DNA of 64,000 bases from Planctomycetaceae bacterium (GCA_019636285.1 JAHBXV010000025.1:33076-97075); one strand, 5' to 3'; positions 36,171 through 45,730 are shown, numbered from the stretch's first letter. Translations and numbers: made by a program. Notes: generated from the sequence alone by a model not told the origin.

Positions 36171-37769
36171 ATGGTTTCGCTGTCTCTCTTCCGGCATGGA
36201 CGCCGGGAGATATTGACGCTCTGCGCATCGGTGGCAGCCGCTTTCATCGCGGGGAGCCACGAACAGGCATCGGCACAGCCGCCGCGCGTCGCCGACCGCG
36301 CCGCGGTCGCTTCCAAGGTCTCCGATCTCGTCGACCAGGTCTACGAGTCGGAAGTCGAACTGGAAGTCATGAAGCGGCGCTCAAAGATCCTGCGCCTGAA
36401 GCAGGATGTGTTTCGCGCCGCCATCGCCGATCCCAGCATCATCGAATTCGTCGCCTATGGCACGAACGAGATCGAAGTGATCGGCAAGGAAACTGGCAGT
36501 ACCTCGATGACCCTGTGGATGGGCGACGAAAAGCAGCCCCGACTGCTGAGCGTCCTCGTCACGGTGATTAAGGATGACTCGGTCGACGAAGCGCGCCGTC
36601 TCGAATACGGCGAACTTCAAGACATGGTCAACGAGATGTTTCCGAACAGCAAGGTCATGCTCATTCCCATCGCCGACAAGCTGATTGTCCGTGGGCAGGC
36701 CCGCGACGAGCAGGACGCCACGAACATCATGGCGCTCATCCGTCAGAACACGGATGATCAGGGCGGCCAGGGGTTTATGGGGTATCACATCAGCGATGGC
36801 GCGGCCGCCGAGCCGTTCCCGGATGCTTCCCGTCTGCCCCGCGCGACGGTCATCAATCTGCTGAAGATCCCCGGTGAAAAACAGGTTCTGCTCAAGGTGC
36901 GCATCGCCGAAGTCAAGCGATCGGCCTTGCGCAGCCTGGGAGCCGACTTCGAGTTCGCCGCGGGCGACTTCGCCATGGCCAGCACGCTGGCCGGCGGTGG
37001 GAACATTCTCGCCAGCGGCGTGTTCGACGACGGATTCTTCAACGTGACGCTCAACGCGCTCACGTCGAACGGCGTTGCCAAGATTCTTGCCGAGCCAAAC
37101 CTGATTACCCTCAGCGGCAACACCGCGAACTTTATCTCCGGCGGCGAGTTCGCCGTTCCCACGGTCGTGGGTGTCGGCGGCGCGCAGGCGGCGACGACCT
37201 CGTTCAAGGGGTTCGGTACCCAGTTGGCCTTCACGCCGACCGTGCTGGATAAGGACCGCATCCGCCTGAACGTGGCTCCGACCTTCAGCACGCTGAACCG
37301 TAACAACTCGGTTCAGGGAATCTTCGGGACCGATACGCGGTCGGTCATGACGACCGTCGATCTGCGTGAAGGACAGGTTCTCGCGATCGCCGGATTGCTG
37401 CAGGAAGAGAGCCGCGGCGAAATCTCCCGCGTGCCGTGGTTCGGCAGCATTCCCATCATCAACATTCTCGGCGCGAATCGTTCGTATACCCGCGACGAGA
37501 CCGAGTTGATGATCCTCGTCAGTCCGGAACTCGTCCATCCGATGGAGCCGGAAGAAGCGCCGACGATCCTGCCGGGCATGGAAGTGACCGAGCCGGACGA
37601 CCTCGACTTCTTCATCTTCGGCCAGATCGAAGGACGCGCGAACTGCCACCATCGCAGCACGGTGTGGCCGACCTACCGCGACCGCATGCATCTCTCGAAG
37701 AAGTTCAAGTGCGATCCGTGCAAGGACAACGGTTACTACGTGAATGGTCCTTACGGATTCAGCCAGTAG
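36171..37769 (+). CDS. Type II/III-family secretin, CpaC/RcpA-like (Tad pilus type)
   Basis: The protein has 532 residues. A signal peptide (through about residue 36) is followed by a pilus-secretin N-domain (ILRLKQDVFRAAIADPSIIEFV to SVLVTVI), a BON-like segment (MVNEMFPNSKVMLIPIADKLIVRG), and the secretin core from about residue 225. The core includes VLLKVRIAEVKRSALRSLGADF, ILAEPNLITLSGNTANFISGG and the final VPWFGSIPIINILGA. It forms an outer-membrane pore. The C-terminal tail has four Cys (NCHH, KCDPC) and is unusual. The start ATG has AGGGGGG upstream. A lipoprotein and a TPR gene follow on the same strand. Confidence 0.9.
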   Translation: MVSLSLFRHGRREILTLCASVAAAFIAGSHEQASAQPPRVADRAAVASKVSDLVDQVYESEVELEVMKRRSKILRLKQDVFRAAIADPSIIEFVAYGTNEIEVIGKETGSTSMTLWMGDEKQPRLLSVLVTVIKDDSVDEARRLEYGELQDMVNEMFPNSKVMLIPIADKLIVRGQARDEQDATNIMALIRQNTDDQGGQGFMGYHISDGAAAEPFPDASRLPRATVINLLKIPGEKQVLLKVRIAEVKRSALRSLGADFEFAAGDFAMASTLAGGGNILASGVFDDGFFNVTLNALTSNGVAKILAEPNLITLSGNTANFISGGEFAVPTVVGVGGAQAATTSFKGFGTQLAFTPTVLDKDRIRLNVAPTFSTLNRNNSVQGIFGTDTRSVMTTVDLREGQVLAIAGLLQEESRGEISRVPWFGSIPIINILGANRSYTRDETELMILVSPELVHPMEPEEAPTILPGMEVTEPDDLDFFIFGQIEGRANCHHRSTVWPTYRDRMHLSKKFKCDPCKDNGYYVNGPYGFSQ

Positions 37770-37924
37770 CCCATGGCGGTCTAAACCGACAAACCGATCC
37801 CTGCCATCGTTTCTTTCGATGGCGCACTGCGTGGCCCCATGTGGGGCAAGATAGACCGGAATCCTCGCCAGGGTTTGTCCCGCAAACCGACTGGCGAAGA
37901 ACACGAATGATAAAGGCGTAAGCA

Positions 37925-38512
37925 ATGACCCAGTCACGCCGCCTGGCAGCCACGATCGCAGCCTCCACGCTTGTGGGGGGACTGTCGATGGGCTGCTGTG
38001 GCTTCAAGCAGACTTATTGCTGCCAGCAGGGTGATATCACCCCACAACCGCTGGGAACCATCAGCGATCAGGTCTGGCAGAAACAGGAAGAGAACGCGGA
38101 AGCTTCCGATTTCGTGGTCCACGAGCACGAATTCGTCGGAAACTCGGTCCGGCTCAATCAGGCCGGCGAAGAGCACGTGAAGCAGATCGCGGCTCGCGCG
38201 GCTCAGGTTCCCTTCCCCATCATCGTCGAGCAAAGCTCGATGACGGCGGATCCGAACTCCAAGTACAAGTACCCTATTCACAACGACCCCGAACTCGACC
38301 TGCAACGGCGAGCCCTCATCGTGCAGGCTCTGCACACCATGGGTGTCGCCGACGCGGAACAGCGAGTGGTGGTGTCGCCAGCCCTCACGCCCGGCTTCGA
38401 AGAATTCGAAGGCGAGCGCGCCCTGAGTCGGGGCTTCGGCAGAGGCGGCATGGGCGGGTTTGGCGGATTCGGCGGGTTTGGCGGCGGAGGCTTGGGCGGC
38501 GGCTTCTACTAG
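37925..38512 (+). CDS. CpaD/OmpA-like lipoprotein with Gly-rich tail
   Basis: The protein has 195 residues. A signal with a lipobox-like LSMGC predicts lipidation. The core VVHEHEFVGNSVRLNQAGEEHVKQIA, then FPIIVEQSS and ALHTMGVADAEQRVVV resemble the peptidoglycan-binding-like fold found in CpaD of Tad pili and in OmpA proteins. The last 40 residues are Gly/Phe-rich (GFGGFGGFGGGGLGGGFY). It lies 155 bases after the secretin gene and probably helps that pore assemble or attach to the wall. A GC hairpin follows. Confidence 0.72.
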   Translation: MTQSRRLAATIAASTLVGGLSMGCCGFKQTYCCQQGDITPQPLGTISDQVWQKQEENAEASDFVVHEHEFVGNSVRLNQAGEEHVKQIAARAAQVPFPIIVEQSSMTADPNSKYKYPIHNDPELDLQRRALIVQALHTMGVADAEQRVVVSPALTPGFEEFEGERALSRGFGRGGMGGFGGFGGFGGGGLGGGFY

Positions 38513-38633
38513 AAGCCATCTCCCACGACCCGCGGGTTAACCGAATCGTTCCGCCTGAACTCGGACCTTTCGGTCTCGACCAGCGGCCTCGATTCATCCC
38601 TTTGGCGGACCACTGGCCGACAGATCGGCGAAG

Positions 38634-38663
38634 AGCCGGCGGAACTTTCTGGTTCCGCCGGCT
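38634..38663 (+). terminator. GC-rich hairpin after the CpaD-like gene
   Basis: AGCCGGCGGAA pairs with TTCCGCCGGCT around CTTTCTGG, an 11 bp perfect stem. There is no T-run, so it may slow rather than end transcription. Confidence 0.45.
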
Positions 38664-39036
38664 GTCGCTCGACGAGTCGCATCCCATGTCGCTGGAGGAA
38701 GCAGCAAGTCCGACGAAGACACCCGGCCATGGTTGCGTCAATAGCGGGGCGGGATTTCGCCCTGTTGGTTGACGCAAGAGGCCACCACGCCATTTTCTCG
38801 CCTGCCAGGGCGGATGCCCGATCCGATTGGGACCGGGTTCGCCGCCGCCGGCTCGCGGGAAGACTGTACGTCGCTCGAATGCAGGGGCCTTGAGACCACC
38901 GCTTTCACAAACATTACCTGCCCCTGAGGAGTTGGGGCGTCCAGTCGTCATCGTCGCATCGAGAGACGCATCCTCGCGCGATCGAGGTGTCTCGCGAAGG
39001 CGCGGTCGGACGTTCGGATCTAAGGAAGGGAATCCG
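38664..39036. other. Non-coding region upstream of the TPR-YHS gene
   Basis: No gene is supported, although the frame of the next gene is open upstream to 38827. It ends in the ribosome-binding site TAAGGAAGGG of the next gene. Confidence 0.3.
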
Positions 39037-40398
39037 ATGAAACGCTTGCCAATCGCCGGACTGGGATTGCTCGTCGCCGCGTCGCTGGGGGCGACCGGAT
39101 GCTCGAGCGCCCGGACTCAGACGGCGGCCGTTACCCCCACGCCGGCGTCCTCGCTGTCGGCTGATCTGGCCGCGGCACGGGAGTATGAAAAGCAGGGCTT
39201 CCTCACGGAGGCTGCGGTCGCCTATCGCGAATTGCACCAGCGCGATCCGAATAGCCCGCAATACCTTCACCGGCTGGCCGTGATCGAAACCCGCCAGGGA
39301 AAGTATGAAGAGGCCGACGGCCACTACCAACAGGCCCTAGCGCTCGACCCGGAGAATGCCACGCTCCTCTCCGACATGGGCTATTCCGCGTTCCTCGCGC
39401 AAGACCTGGAAGCCTCGGAAGAGCATCTTCGCGCGGCCGTTCAGTTGCGTCCCGACGATCAGCGAGCGATTGGCAACCTTGGGACAACGCTGGCTTATGC
39501 CGGTCAGTTCGACGAGGCCATCGCGTGCTTTCGTCAGGTGATGCCCGAGGGCCAGGCTCTGGAGACCCTTGCCGGGATCCACGAAGCGCGCGGCGAAACC
39601 GATCTGGCCGTTCAGAAGCTGACCCAGGCGCTCGATGCCAACCCCGAATCAACCGCCGCCCTGGAATCGCTGTCACGATTGGTGCGAGAACACCAGCAGA
39701 AGATCGCCGCGCGGCCCGCCGCTCCGAGCCAGCCGTCCGTCGCTCCGCAAAACATGGACAGCGACTTCGCCTGGGCCGGGGGGACCGCTTCCGAGGACGC
39801 TTCGATTCGCCTGACGACCGGCGAAGGTCAGACTAAATCTCGCTTCGCGGATACGACGGTCGAAGTCGACGAGAATCCGTTCGCCGATTCCAGCGCCCCG
39901 ACACTGGCAACGGCCGAAGAGGTGTTTGAGTCGCCAATCGAAACGGCGGACAACACGCCGGTTGTCAATGCCTCGACTGAAAGCAATGTGACGGACAACA
40001 CCGTCACCATCGAAAACGCGTGGCAGGACGCGAAGGAAGTTTCGCCGACGACCGATCTCAGCGGCGTCGAGAGCCTCACCGGCTTCAAGGGATACTGCCC
40101 GGTGACGCTTCGCAACGAGCGCAAGCTCGTTCCGTCGATTCCTCAATACGCCCGTGAATTCGAAGGAACCGTCTATCAGTTCGCCTCGCTCGAAGCAGCC
40201 GAAGCCTTTGCCAAGGCTCCGGAGCACTACGCTCCCGCCGCCAGCGGGTTGGACGTGGTGGCCGTCCACTCCGGTCTTCCGGTTGCGTTCGGCAGCATCG
40301 ACCACGGCGCCTGGTTCCGGGGCCGGCTCTACCTGTTCAGCTCCGTGGAGCATCTCGAAGAGTTCCGTTTGAACCCAACCGGATATCTGCTCCATTAG
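39037..40398 (+). CDS. TadD-like TPR lipoprotein with two C-terminal YHS-like domains
   Basis: The protein has 453 residues from ATG 39037. A lipobox (LGATGC) predicts lipidation. Tetratricopeptide repeats span about 45-235 (YEKQGFLTEAAVAYRELHQRDPN, GKYEEADGHYQQALALDPEN and so on), as in TadD. A low-complexity linker contains NPFADSS. At about 349-400 a YHS-like domain reads GYCPVTL, PQYAREFEGTVYQF, AEAFAKAPEHYAP. A shorter second copy ends the protein (WFRGRLYLFSSVEHLEEFRLNPTGYL). It completes a secretin / CpaD-like / TPR set. The YHS ending on a TPR lipoprotein is unusual. Confidence 0.8.
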   Translation: MKRLPIAGLGLLVAASLGATGCSSARTQTAAVTPTPASSLSADLAAAREYEKQGFLTEAAVAYRELHQRDPNSPQYLHRLAVIETRQGKYEEADGHYQQALALDPENATLLSDMGYSAFLAQDLEASEEHLRAAVQLRPDDQRAIGNLGTTLAYAGQFDEAIACFRQVMPEGQALETLAGIHEARGETDLAVQKLTQALDANPESTAALESLSRLVREHQQKIAARPAAPSQPSVAPQNMDSDFAWAGGTASEDASIRLTTGEGQTKSRFADTTVEVDENPFADSSAPTLATAEEVFESPIETADNTPVVNASTESNVTDNTVTIENAWQDAKEVSPTTDLSGVESLTGFKGYCPVTLRNERKLVPSIPQYAREFEGTVYQFASLEAAEAFAKAPEHYAPAASGLDVVAVHSGLPVAFGSIDHGAWFRGRLYLFSSVEHLEEFRLNPTGYLLH

Positions 40399-40457
40399 CC
40401 CGGATGATTTTGCGATTGTTCAGGCTCCGTCTGGGAACGAGAACAGGATGACGTAAA

Positions 40458-40500
40458 AACAGCCCGGCGGACGTTGCGTCCTCCGGGCTGTTCGTCTTTT
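40458..40500. terminator. Bidirectional terminator between convergent genes
   Basis: AACAGCCCGG (40458-40467) pairs with CCGGGCTGTT (40483-40492), with further inner pairing. It is followed by CGTCTTTT on the plus strand, and TTTTTACG follows on the minus strand. It serves the TPR gene and the converging peptidase gene. Confidence 0.85.
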
Positions 40501-40516
40501 CAATTCCAGCTCGCCC

Positions 40517-42664
40517 TCAGGGCGCGTCGAGCGTCACGACCACCTGGAACTCGGACTTCCCTCGCTTCACCAGCAGGGTGTGTCGTTCGCCGGGTTGGCA
40601 CCGATCGAGAGCGTCGACCAGATCCTGTGGCCTCTGGATGGTTTGCTCGTCGAAGCGGATGATCGTGTCTCCCCCCTGAAGTCCCGCGTATTCGGCCGGC
40701 GACTCCGGGAGAACTCGTGAAATTCCATAGCCTGGATCCAGCGATGTCCGGTCCCACAACAGGCCGATGACGACTGGACGTTCCGACGCCATGGGACGGG
40801 GCTCGGGCTTGACGACCGCGCCGGTGTCCTCCGCCAGTTGGACCGACCCTTCGAGTGACGACGCCTTGGGACGTTCGCTGCCTGTCGCCAGTTCGACGAT
40901 CAGTTTTTCCGCAAGTTGGGCGATCGCGTTCATCCCTTCGATATTCAGCGTGTCGAACGTGTCTTCCGGGCGATGATATTCCGGATGGAAACCCGTGAAG
41001 AAATACAGGACCGGTACTCCCCGTTCATGAAACGCGGCATGATCGCTCGGGCCGAAGCCGCTGGGACTGCACCGGACGCGCAAACCCGATTCCATCGAGT
41101 TCCGTTCCACCATGTCCTGAAGTCCGACCGCCGTCCCGGTCCCATAAACCAGGACCAGGTTGTGCCGCAACCGACCCACCATGTCGAAGTTGATCATCGC
41201 AACCGTGTTCGAGGTTGGGATCAGCGAATCGTGCAAATAACGGCGGCTCCCCACCAGGCCGACTTCCTCGGCCGTGAACGCCGCGAATAGCACGGTCCGG
41301 TTCAGCGGCTCTTCCCGCGCCGCCAGACGGCGCGCCACCTCCACCAGCACCGCGGTCCCCGATGAGTTGTCATCGGCTCCGGGATGCAGAACCCGCTCGC
41401 CATCCGCCAGCGAACCGCTCGCTCCGTACCCCAGGTGATCGTAGTGCGCGCCAACGACGATCGCTTCGCCCGCATCGGGTCCATATCCCGGCAATAACCC
41501 CAGAACGTTCTTCAACGTCCGACCCGTCGGTTCGAGCGTCACTTCGCCGCGAATCCGAAATCCCGGCAGTTCGAAACTGTCGGGCTTGCCGGTCTCTTCG
41601 AACTTCGCTTCGATTTCCGAGAGCGTCCGCTCGGAAACCTCCTCAATCAACGTGTCGATCGCCGACCGACGGACGTGGATCACGGGAATCCGCCGCTCCG
41701 CGACCGAGTTGCCAATATCGAATCGCAGCAGCGGATCGATCTCGTCGTGTGCGGCGTCCGGTCCGAGTTGCTTACGCCGTTCATCAATCTCGGTCTGATC
41801 GGTCACCAGCACGATCGCTGCCGCGCCATGCGCCGCGGCGTTCGTCACCTTCGTCGTGAAGAACGAGTGATGTGATGACTTGGCACCGTCGAACCGGCTG
41901 TGGGGATCGTTGGGACGCGGTTCTCGCCGCAGAACGATCACCGCCTTGTTGACGACATCAATCTCTCCGTAGTCGTCGTACTCGTGTTCCGGAGCCGTGA
42001 TGCCATAACCCACGAACACCAGCGGCAGGTCAAAGTCGCCCGAACCGCTTAGCGACAGAGGGGTGAAGTCTCGCCCCACGTTCCACGACAACACGGGCGA
42101 ATCGCCGCGTTCCACTTCAATCCGGTTGGTCGCGCCGAGCCCCAGGCGGGCATTCAGCAGGAATTCCTGAAACGGTCCGCCATCGATCAGGTCCGTCCGC
42201 AGCCCTGCATCGCTGAATTCATCCGCGATCAACTGGGCCGCGAGTTCGATTCCATCGGTCTGGATACCCCGCCCTTCCATCGAGGGATCGCACAACTGGC
42301 GAGCCAGATCGGCAATCCGCCTCTCAGCCGCGCTGTTCGACAAGTCGGTCAGATGAGGGGTATAGGGGGCAACGGGATCGAGTCGTGCCGGAAGTTTCGG
42401 CTTCTTCTCTTCCTGCTGCGTCGCGACATCGATCCTGGCCGGACCAAGCTGCACCTCTCCCCGTGGTGGCGGCAGTTTGGGCGGCTCGAGAACAAGGGGC
42501 GGCAAGTCCCGAACAAATCCGACCCACCCCAGAAACACCGCGCAGGGAATCGTCAGCAGGATTCCCAACAGGGTGACGACGCGAGTCATTCGTTCCGCGC
42601 GAGATTCCGCGCCGCCGGCTTGAAGCTGGCGTGATCGCATGGGGGTTCGGCTCCCAGGACTCAT
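40517..42664 (-). CDS. M28-family metallopeptidase with PA and PDZ domains
   Basis: The protein has 715 residues. A membrane anchor near residue 35 is followed by a helical linker, then a peptidase domain with an inserted PA-type region. Zinc ligands are visible in order: VGAHYDHLG, HPGADDNSSG, FTAEEVGLVGS, NFDMVG and FHPEYHRPEDT. A C-terminal PDZ domain (LPESPAEYAGLQGGDTIIRFD) ends the protein. M28 enzymes remove N-terminal amino acids from peptides using two zinc ions; this one should face the periplasm. I start it at ATG 42664. The frame is open to 42892 but the added part lacks family likeness. The LCAT-like gene follows upstream on the same strand. Confidence 0.85.
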   Translation of the reverse strand: MSPGSRTPMRSRQLQAGGAESRAERMTRVVTLLGILLTIPCAVFLGWVGFVRDLPPLVLEPPKLPPPRGEVQLGPARIDVATQQEEKKPKLPARLDPVAPYTPHLTDLSNSAAERRIADLARQLCDPSMEGRGIQTDGIELAAQLIADEFSDAGLRTDLIDGGPFQEFLLNARLGLGATNRIEVERGDSPVLSWNVGRDFTPLSLSGSGDFDLPLVFVGYGITAPEHEYDDYGEIDVVNKAVIVLRREPRPNDPHSRFDGAKSSHHSFFTTKVTNAAAHGAAAIVLVTDQTEIDERRKQLGPDAAHDEIDPLLRFDIGNSVAERRIPVIHVRRSAIDTLIEEVSERTLSEIEAKFEETGKPDSFELPGFRIRGEVTLEPTGRTLKNVLGLLPGYGPDAGEAIVVGAHYDHLGYGASGSLADGERVLHPGADDNSSGTAVLVEVARRLAAREEPLNRTVLFAAFTAEEVGLVGSRRYLHDSLIPTSNTVAMINFDMVGRLRHNLVLVYGTGTAVGLQDMVERNSMESGLRVRCSPSGFGPSDHAAFHERGVPVLYFFTGFHPEYHRPEDTFDTLNIEGMNAIAQLAEKLIVELATGSERPKASSLEGSVQLAEDTGAVVKPEPRPMASERPVVIGLLWDRTSLDPGYGISRVLPESPAEYAGLQGGDTIIRFDEQTIQRPQDLVDALDRCQPGERHTLLVKRGKSEFQVVVTLDAP

Positions 42665-42899
42665 CGTGGACTCAACCAGAATTGTCGTTCCCACCCACGG
42701 CGATGTTTCCGCCAGGCGCAGGGACCGACCCTGAAAGTGAGTTTGGAAGGTCTGGGGAATCGTTGTAAAGAACGAGTTTCCGACCGAATCCGGTTTCACC
42801 CCTTTTTGACGCATAGTCCCTAACATTCGCACGGCAAAGCCGAAAGAATACGCAATTCGCCGCAGCAAGAAGTGAACAAAAAGCCACATCAAGACCGGG

Positions 42900-44474
42900 C
42901 TACCGGCGGGGGGCTTCCAGCAGCAGGTAGAGCGTGTTGTCCGTGAACGCCGGGTCCGACGTCAGCCCCAGATGGTTCGTGAACAGGAATGTCACCGACG
43001 ACCAGTCGACCGGACTTTGCAGGCGCGGCTGCCAATCCTCGGGTCGGGACTGACGTTCGTCCATCAGAGCGTTCGCGCGCGTGACCGTTCCGTCGCCGGG
43101 ATCGTGTCGCTCTGGTTCCAGTTTTCCGTCGGGCAGAATGCGCAGCGCGCCAATCGTCTCGTGCGCGTCGCCGGCAATGAGATGAATCGACGTCCCTTCC
43201 GGCGGCCGTGCGGGCTCATCGAGTGCCCGCTGAAACGCCCGCGCCTTCGACAGGCACTTCCACAAGTGATCGAACGCGATCCTACGTCGAGCCGCTACGT
43301 CGGGCACGTTGGGCAGCAATTGCACTAACACGCGGTCTTGCGCCGGGTCCAGCAATCCCCATTTGTTGGCTTCCCACGTCGCGGGATCCAGCAGATCGAC
43401 CGGAGTTCCCCGAGCGTCGACCACGGGACGATGTCGCGTCCGCGGCAAGAGCTGATAGACGGCGGGCATCGTGCCGATCAGCGCGGGTTCATACTTCGGC
43501 AGGAGCTTCGCCGGTTGCAGGCCCTCGACCAGTTGTTCCACCGCGTTGGCGGAACCGGCGTTGGGCGTGCCGATCTGAATCAATCGCTCGACATGCTCGC
43601 AACCGGCCCAGGTGATGACGGGCTTGGAATCATCGTCGGGTAGGGGTTGATGACCGTATTGCAAGTAATAGCGGGCTACGAGGCCGCCCATCGAATGCGC
43701 GACGATGTCGAAGCGGACGGGCCGCGGAATCTGTCCATGCTTCTGGATCAGGTGCGCCTCGATCTGCTGCTTCTTCTCCAGAATGAATTCATGCAGCAGC
43801 GCCGCGTTTTCGGCGTTGTCGCGCCGCCAGTCATATGCAAACTGAAAACAGGTCAGGTGTTGGTCGCAAGACTCGTTCGTGGGAACCTGAAAGACCGGGT
43901 CGCGATAACCCCCCGCCCCCAGCGTCGCGAGAATTTCCCCATATGCGGCCACATAAATTGGCAGCCCCAGGACATTGATCGAGATCTTGTCGAGCGCTCC
44001 GTCCGTGCGCACGGTATCGCGCAGATCGGCCAGCGCGCGGCCTTCCTGCATCGGCATGGCCATCAGGGCCGCGTCGGCGGCGATTTTCGGATCGATCCCG
44101 TCTCCGCCGAATTCGCCCCACACCACGCGTCGCGATTGTTCATCCACCAGCCGCGAACCGAGAATTCCGGGAATCACGATCACCGGGTTGCGGTCGATGT
44201 CGGCTGACTTGGCGCTGCGGCCATAGATCTTCGAAAGATCGGGCCGGCCGGTGCCGCGCACCTGGTGCGATACCTGCTGCACGCCACCCGCCGCTTTGCG
44301 GACTGAATCGAGGGTGTCGGAAACCTTGCGGGCCGGTTCGTCGGATTCCAGCCCCACTCGGGCCTGTAACCCCCCAAGGGTGACGTCCGAACGACAGCCC
44401 AGCCCCGCGCCGGCCGCTATCGTGAGCAGCAGAACAACGACCCGCCATGATCGTGGCCGCGCGATTGGGCGCAT
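42900..44474 (-). CDS. LCAT-like lipase/acyltransferase lipoprotein
   Basis: The protein has 524 residues. A lipobox (AGAGLGC) predicts a membrane-anchored lipoprotein. The alpha/beta-hydrolase body starts with NPVIVIPGILGSRL, which matches the lecithin:cholesterol acyltransferase family, and has the nucleophile elbow HSMGGLVARYY with its Ser. VPTNESCDQHLTCFQFAYDWR and the His-containing TFLFTNHLGLTSD complete the family look. Such enzymes move acyl groups between phospholipid and an alcohol, or simply hydrolyse lipid. ATG 44474 has GGAGG upstream. It lies a few bases before the M28 frame, so they may be co-expressed. Confidence 0.82.
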   Translation of the reverse strand: MRPIARPRSWRVVVLLLTIAAGAGLGCRSDVTLGGLQARVGLESDEPARKVSDTLDSVRKAAGGVQQVSHQVRGTGRPDLSKIYGRSAKSADIDRNPVIVIPGILGSRLVDEQSRRVVWGEFGGDGIDPKIAADAALMAMPMQEGRALADLRDTVRTDGALDKISINVLGLPIYVAAYGEILATLGAGGYRDPVFQVPTNESCDQHLTCFQFAYDWRRDNAENAALLHEFILEKKQQIEAHLIQKHGQIPRPVRFDIVAHSMGGLVARYYLQYGHQPLPDDDSKPVITWAGCEHVERLIQIGTPNAGSANAVEQLVEGLQPAKLLPKYEPALIGTMPAVYQLLPRTRHRPVVDARGTPVDLLDPATWEANKWGLLDPAQDRVLVQLLPNVPDVAARRRIAFDHLWKCLSKARAFQRALDEPARPPEGTSIHLIAGDAHETIGALRILPDGKLEPERHDPGDGTVTRANALMDERQSRPEDWQPRLQSPVDWSSVTFLFTNHLGLTSDPAFTDNTLYLLLEAPRR

Positions 44475-44619
44475 CTCCGCCTCCTTGCGGAAGTTCCGTC
44501 CGGGGAAGCCTTGTCTGCGATGCGACCGGCTCTCCGGCCGTCAATTTGCGTAAAGCCTGTCTGACAGAGGGCTTCTCGACACGCCGGGTTATAGAAAAAC
44601 CGGGCAGTTCGCGCGAATC

Positions 44620-45249
44620 TCAGTTTTTGGGCGTTTCGCCCGCCGATTCCGGGAGCCGGACCAGTTTGGGGCCCATTCCCAGACCCATCCGCTGAAGCCG
44701 CTCGATGACTTCCCGCAGCGGCGTCGCGAGGTATTCGACCCGCTCCGGTGCCACGATGGCCAGGCTCCCCGACCATGGGCTGGGAACATCCGGCACGAAG
44801 ATGACGTGCCGTCCGTCGGCCGCGATGTCCATCAGGAACCCAACCTGCGAATGATCGTCAAAATGGACGAGCACCGCCTTGCGCGTCGTCTCCGACTCCA
44901 TGCCGACGAGACCTTCCCCCATGCTTTTAATCAGCGTGTAGCCCGGAATGTTCGCCAGGACAGCGGCTTCGATGGTCTGCACCAGCCACCGCGCCAGCGT
45001 CGTATGAGCGATCAACCCGGCGACAAAACAGATCAGCACGACGGCGGCAATCGCCGCCCCCAGCAGCATCGACGCGCCGCCAACCGTCCGGTCCGGCAGG
45101 TAATCCAGAAGCGGGACCATCAGTCGATGCAGGAACAACACGGCTTGCGAAATGAGATAGATCAGCAGCACCAGCGGCGCGAGGATGAACACCCCGCCGA
45201 TGACCGTCGCCTTGAAGAATCCAATAAATCGCTTCGCCGGCTGTATCAT
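44620..45249 (-). CDS. DUF502 membrane protein
   Basis: The protein has 209 residues. It starts MIQPAKRFIGFFKATVIGG at ATG 45249 and has two membrane segments (about 13-37 and 55-80), followed by a soluble part with NIPGYTLIKSMGEGLVG and VGFLMDIAADG-HVIFVPDVPSPWSGSL. The order matches DUF502, a membrane family known across bacteria and in plants (COV-like) without a proven reaction. It is probably in the inner membrane. Confidence 0.85.
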   Translation of the reverse strand: MIQPAKRFIGFFKATVIGGVFILAPLVLLIYLISQAVLFLHRLMVPLLDYLPDRTVGGASMLLGAAIAAVVLICFVAGLIAHTTLARWLVQTIEAAVLANIPGYTLIKSMGEGLVGMESETTRKAVLVHFDDHSQVGFLMDIAADGRHVIFVPDVPSPWSGSLAIVAPERVEYLATPLREVIERLQRMGLGMGPKLVRLPESAGETPKN

Positions 45250-45318
45250 GGCGGTTCCCGATGGCCTGTTTCGGGGCAATATACTGTTCTTCCCCAAAAA
45301 CCGTCATCCCCTCGCCAT

Positions 45319-45350
45319 CTCATAGCCGCGACCCAACGGGGAGCGCTGCC
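45319..45350 (+). repeat. TAGCCGCGACCC repeat, copy 3
   Basis: The sequence TCTCATAGCCGCGACCCAAC continues GGGGAGCGCTGCC. It is the third member of the family found on both sides of trpA, here downstream of the ParDE-type module and upstream of the DUF502 gene. Confidence 0.5.
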
Positions 45351-45387
45351 ATGAATAAAGGCCGCAATAGCTGCGGTTAGAATGGTC

Positions 45388-45730
45388 TCAATCCTCTGGC
45401 GCGGAGAAATGGCTCGATAAATCCATGCGGTCGTGCAGCCGCCGCAGCACGTCGATGACGTAGTCGCCGCCAGCGCGGAACACGATGAAATGGCGACCGT
45501 TGTGCCCCTCTCGCGCCACGTGGAGGATGCAGATGCCGGCGGCGAGGTCGTCGCGGCGGATGGCGCTGGGGATGTCAGGGCCGGAGGTCAGTGCCTTCAT
45601 CGCCAGTCCGAGAGTCGCTCCGTAACTTCGCGCCTGGCGGACGCCAAAAGTTTGTCATCCAGCGAATGATGTCGGCAATGTCTAGTTTGGCATCGCTGGA
45701 AACGCGGACTTCCCAGTTACGGCCGCTCAT
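45388..45730 (-). pseudogene. ParE/RelE-type toxin, frameshifted
   Basis: The toxin starts at ATG 45730, overlapping the antitoxin stop (ATGA). Its first 25 or so codons (SGRNWEVRVSSDAKLDIADIIRW) match the start of the intact relative at 47038. At about 45644-45655 (ACAAACTTTTGG on the minus strand) the homologous frame moves by one base and continues as FGVRQARSYGATLGLAMKALTSGPDIP to a normal end (RRLHDRMDLSSH). So both halves of the toxin are present but in two frames. It is inactive unless a frameshift occurs during translation. ATG 45600 could give a 70-residue C-terminal piece. Confidence 0.7.

Noticed and set aside
36381..37937. A 518-codon minus-strand frame opposite the secretin
   Set aside because: The secretin on the plus strand is clearly real; the antisense product is His/Arg/Val-rich without family motifs.
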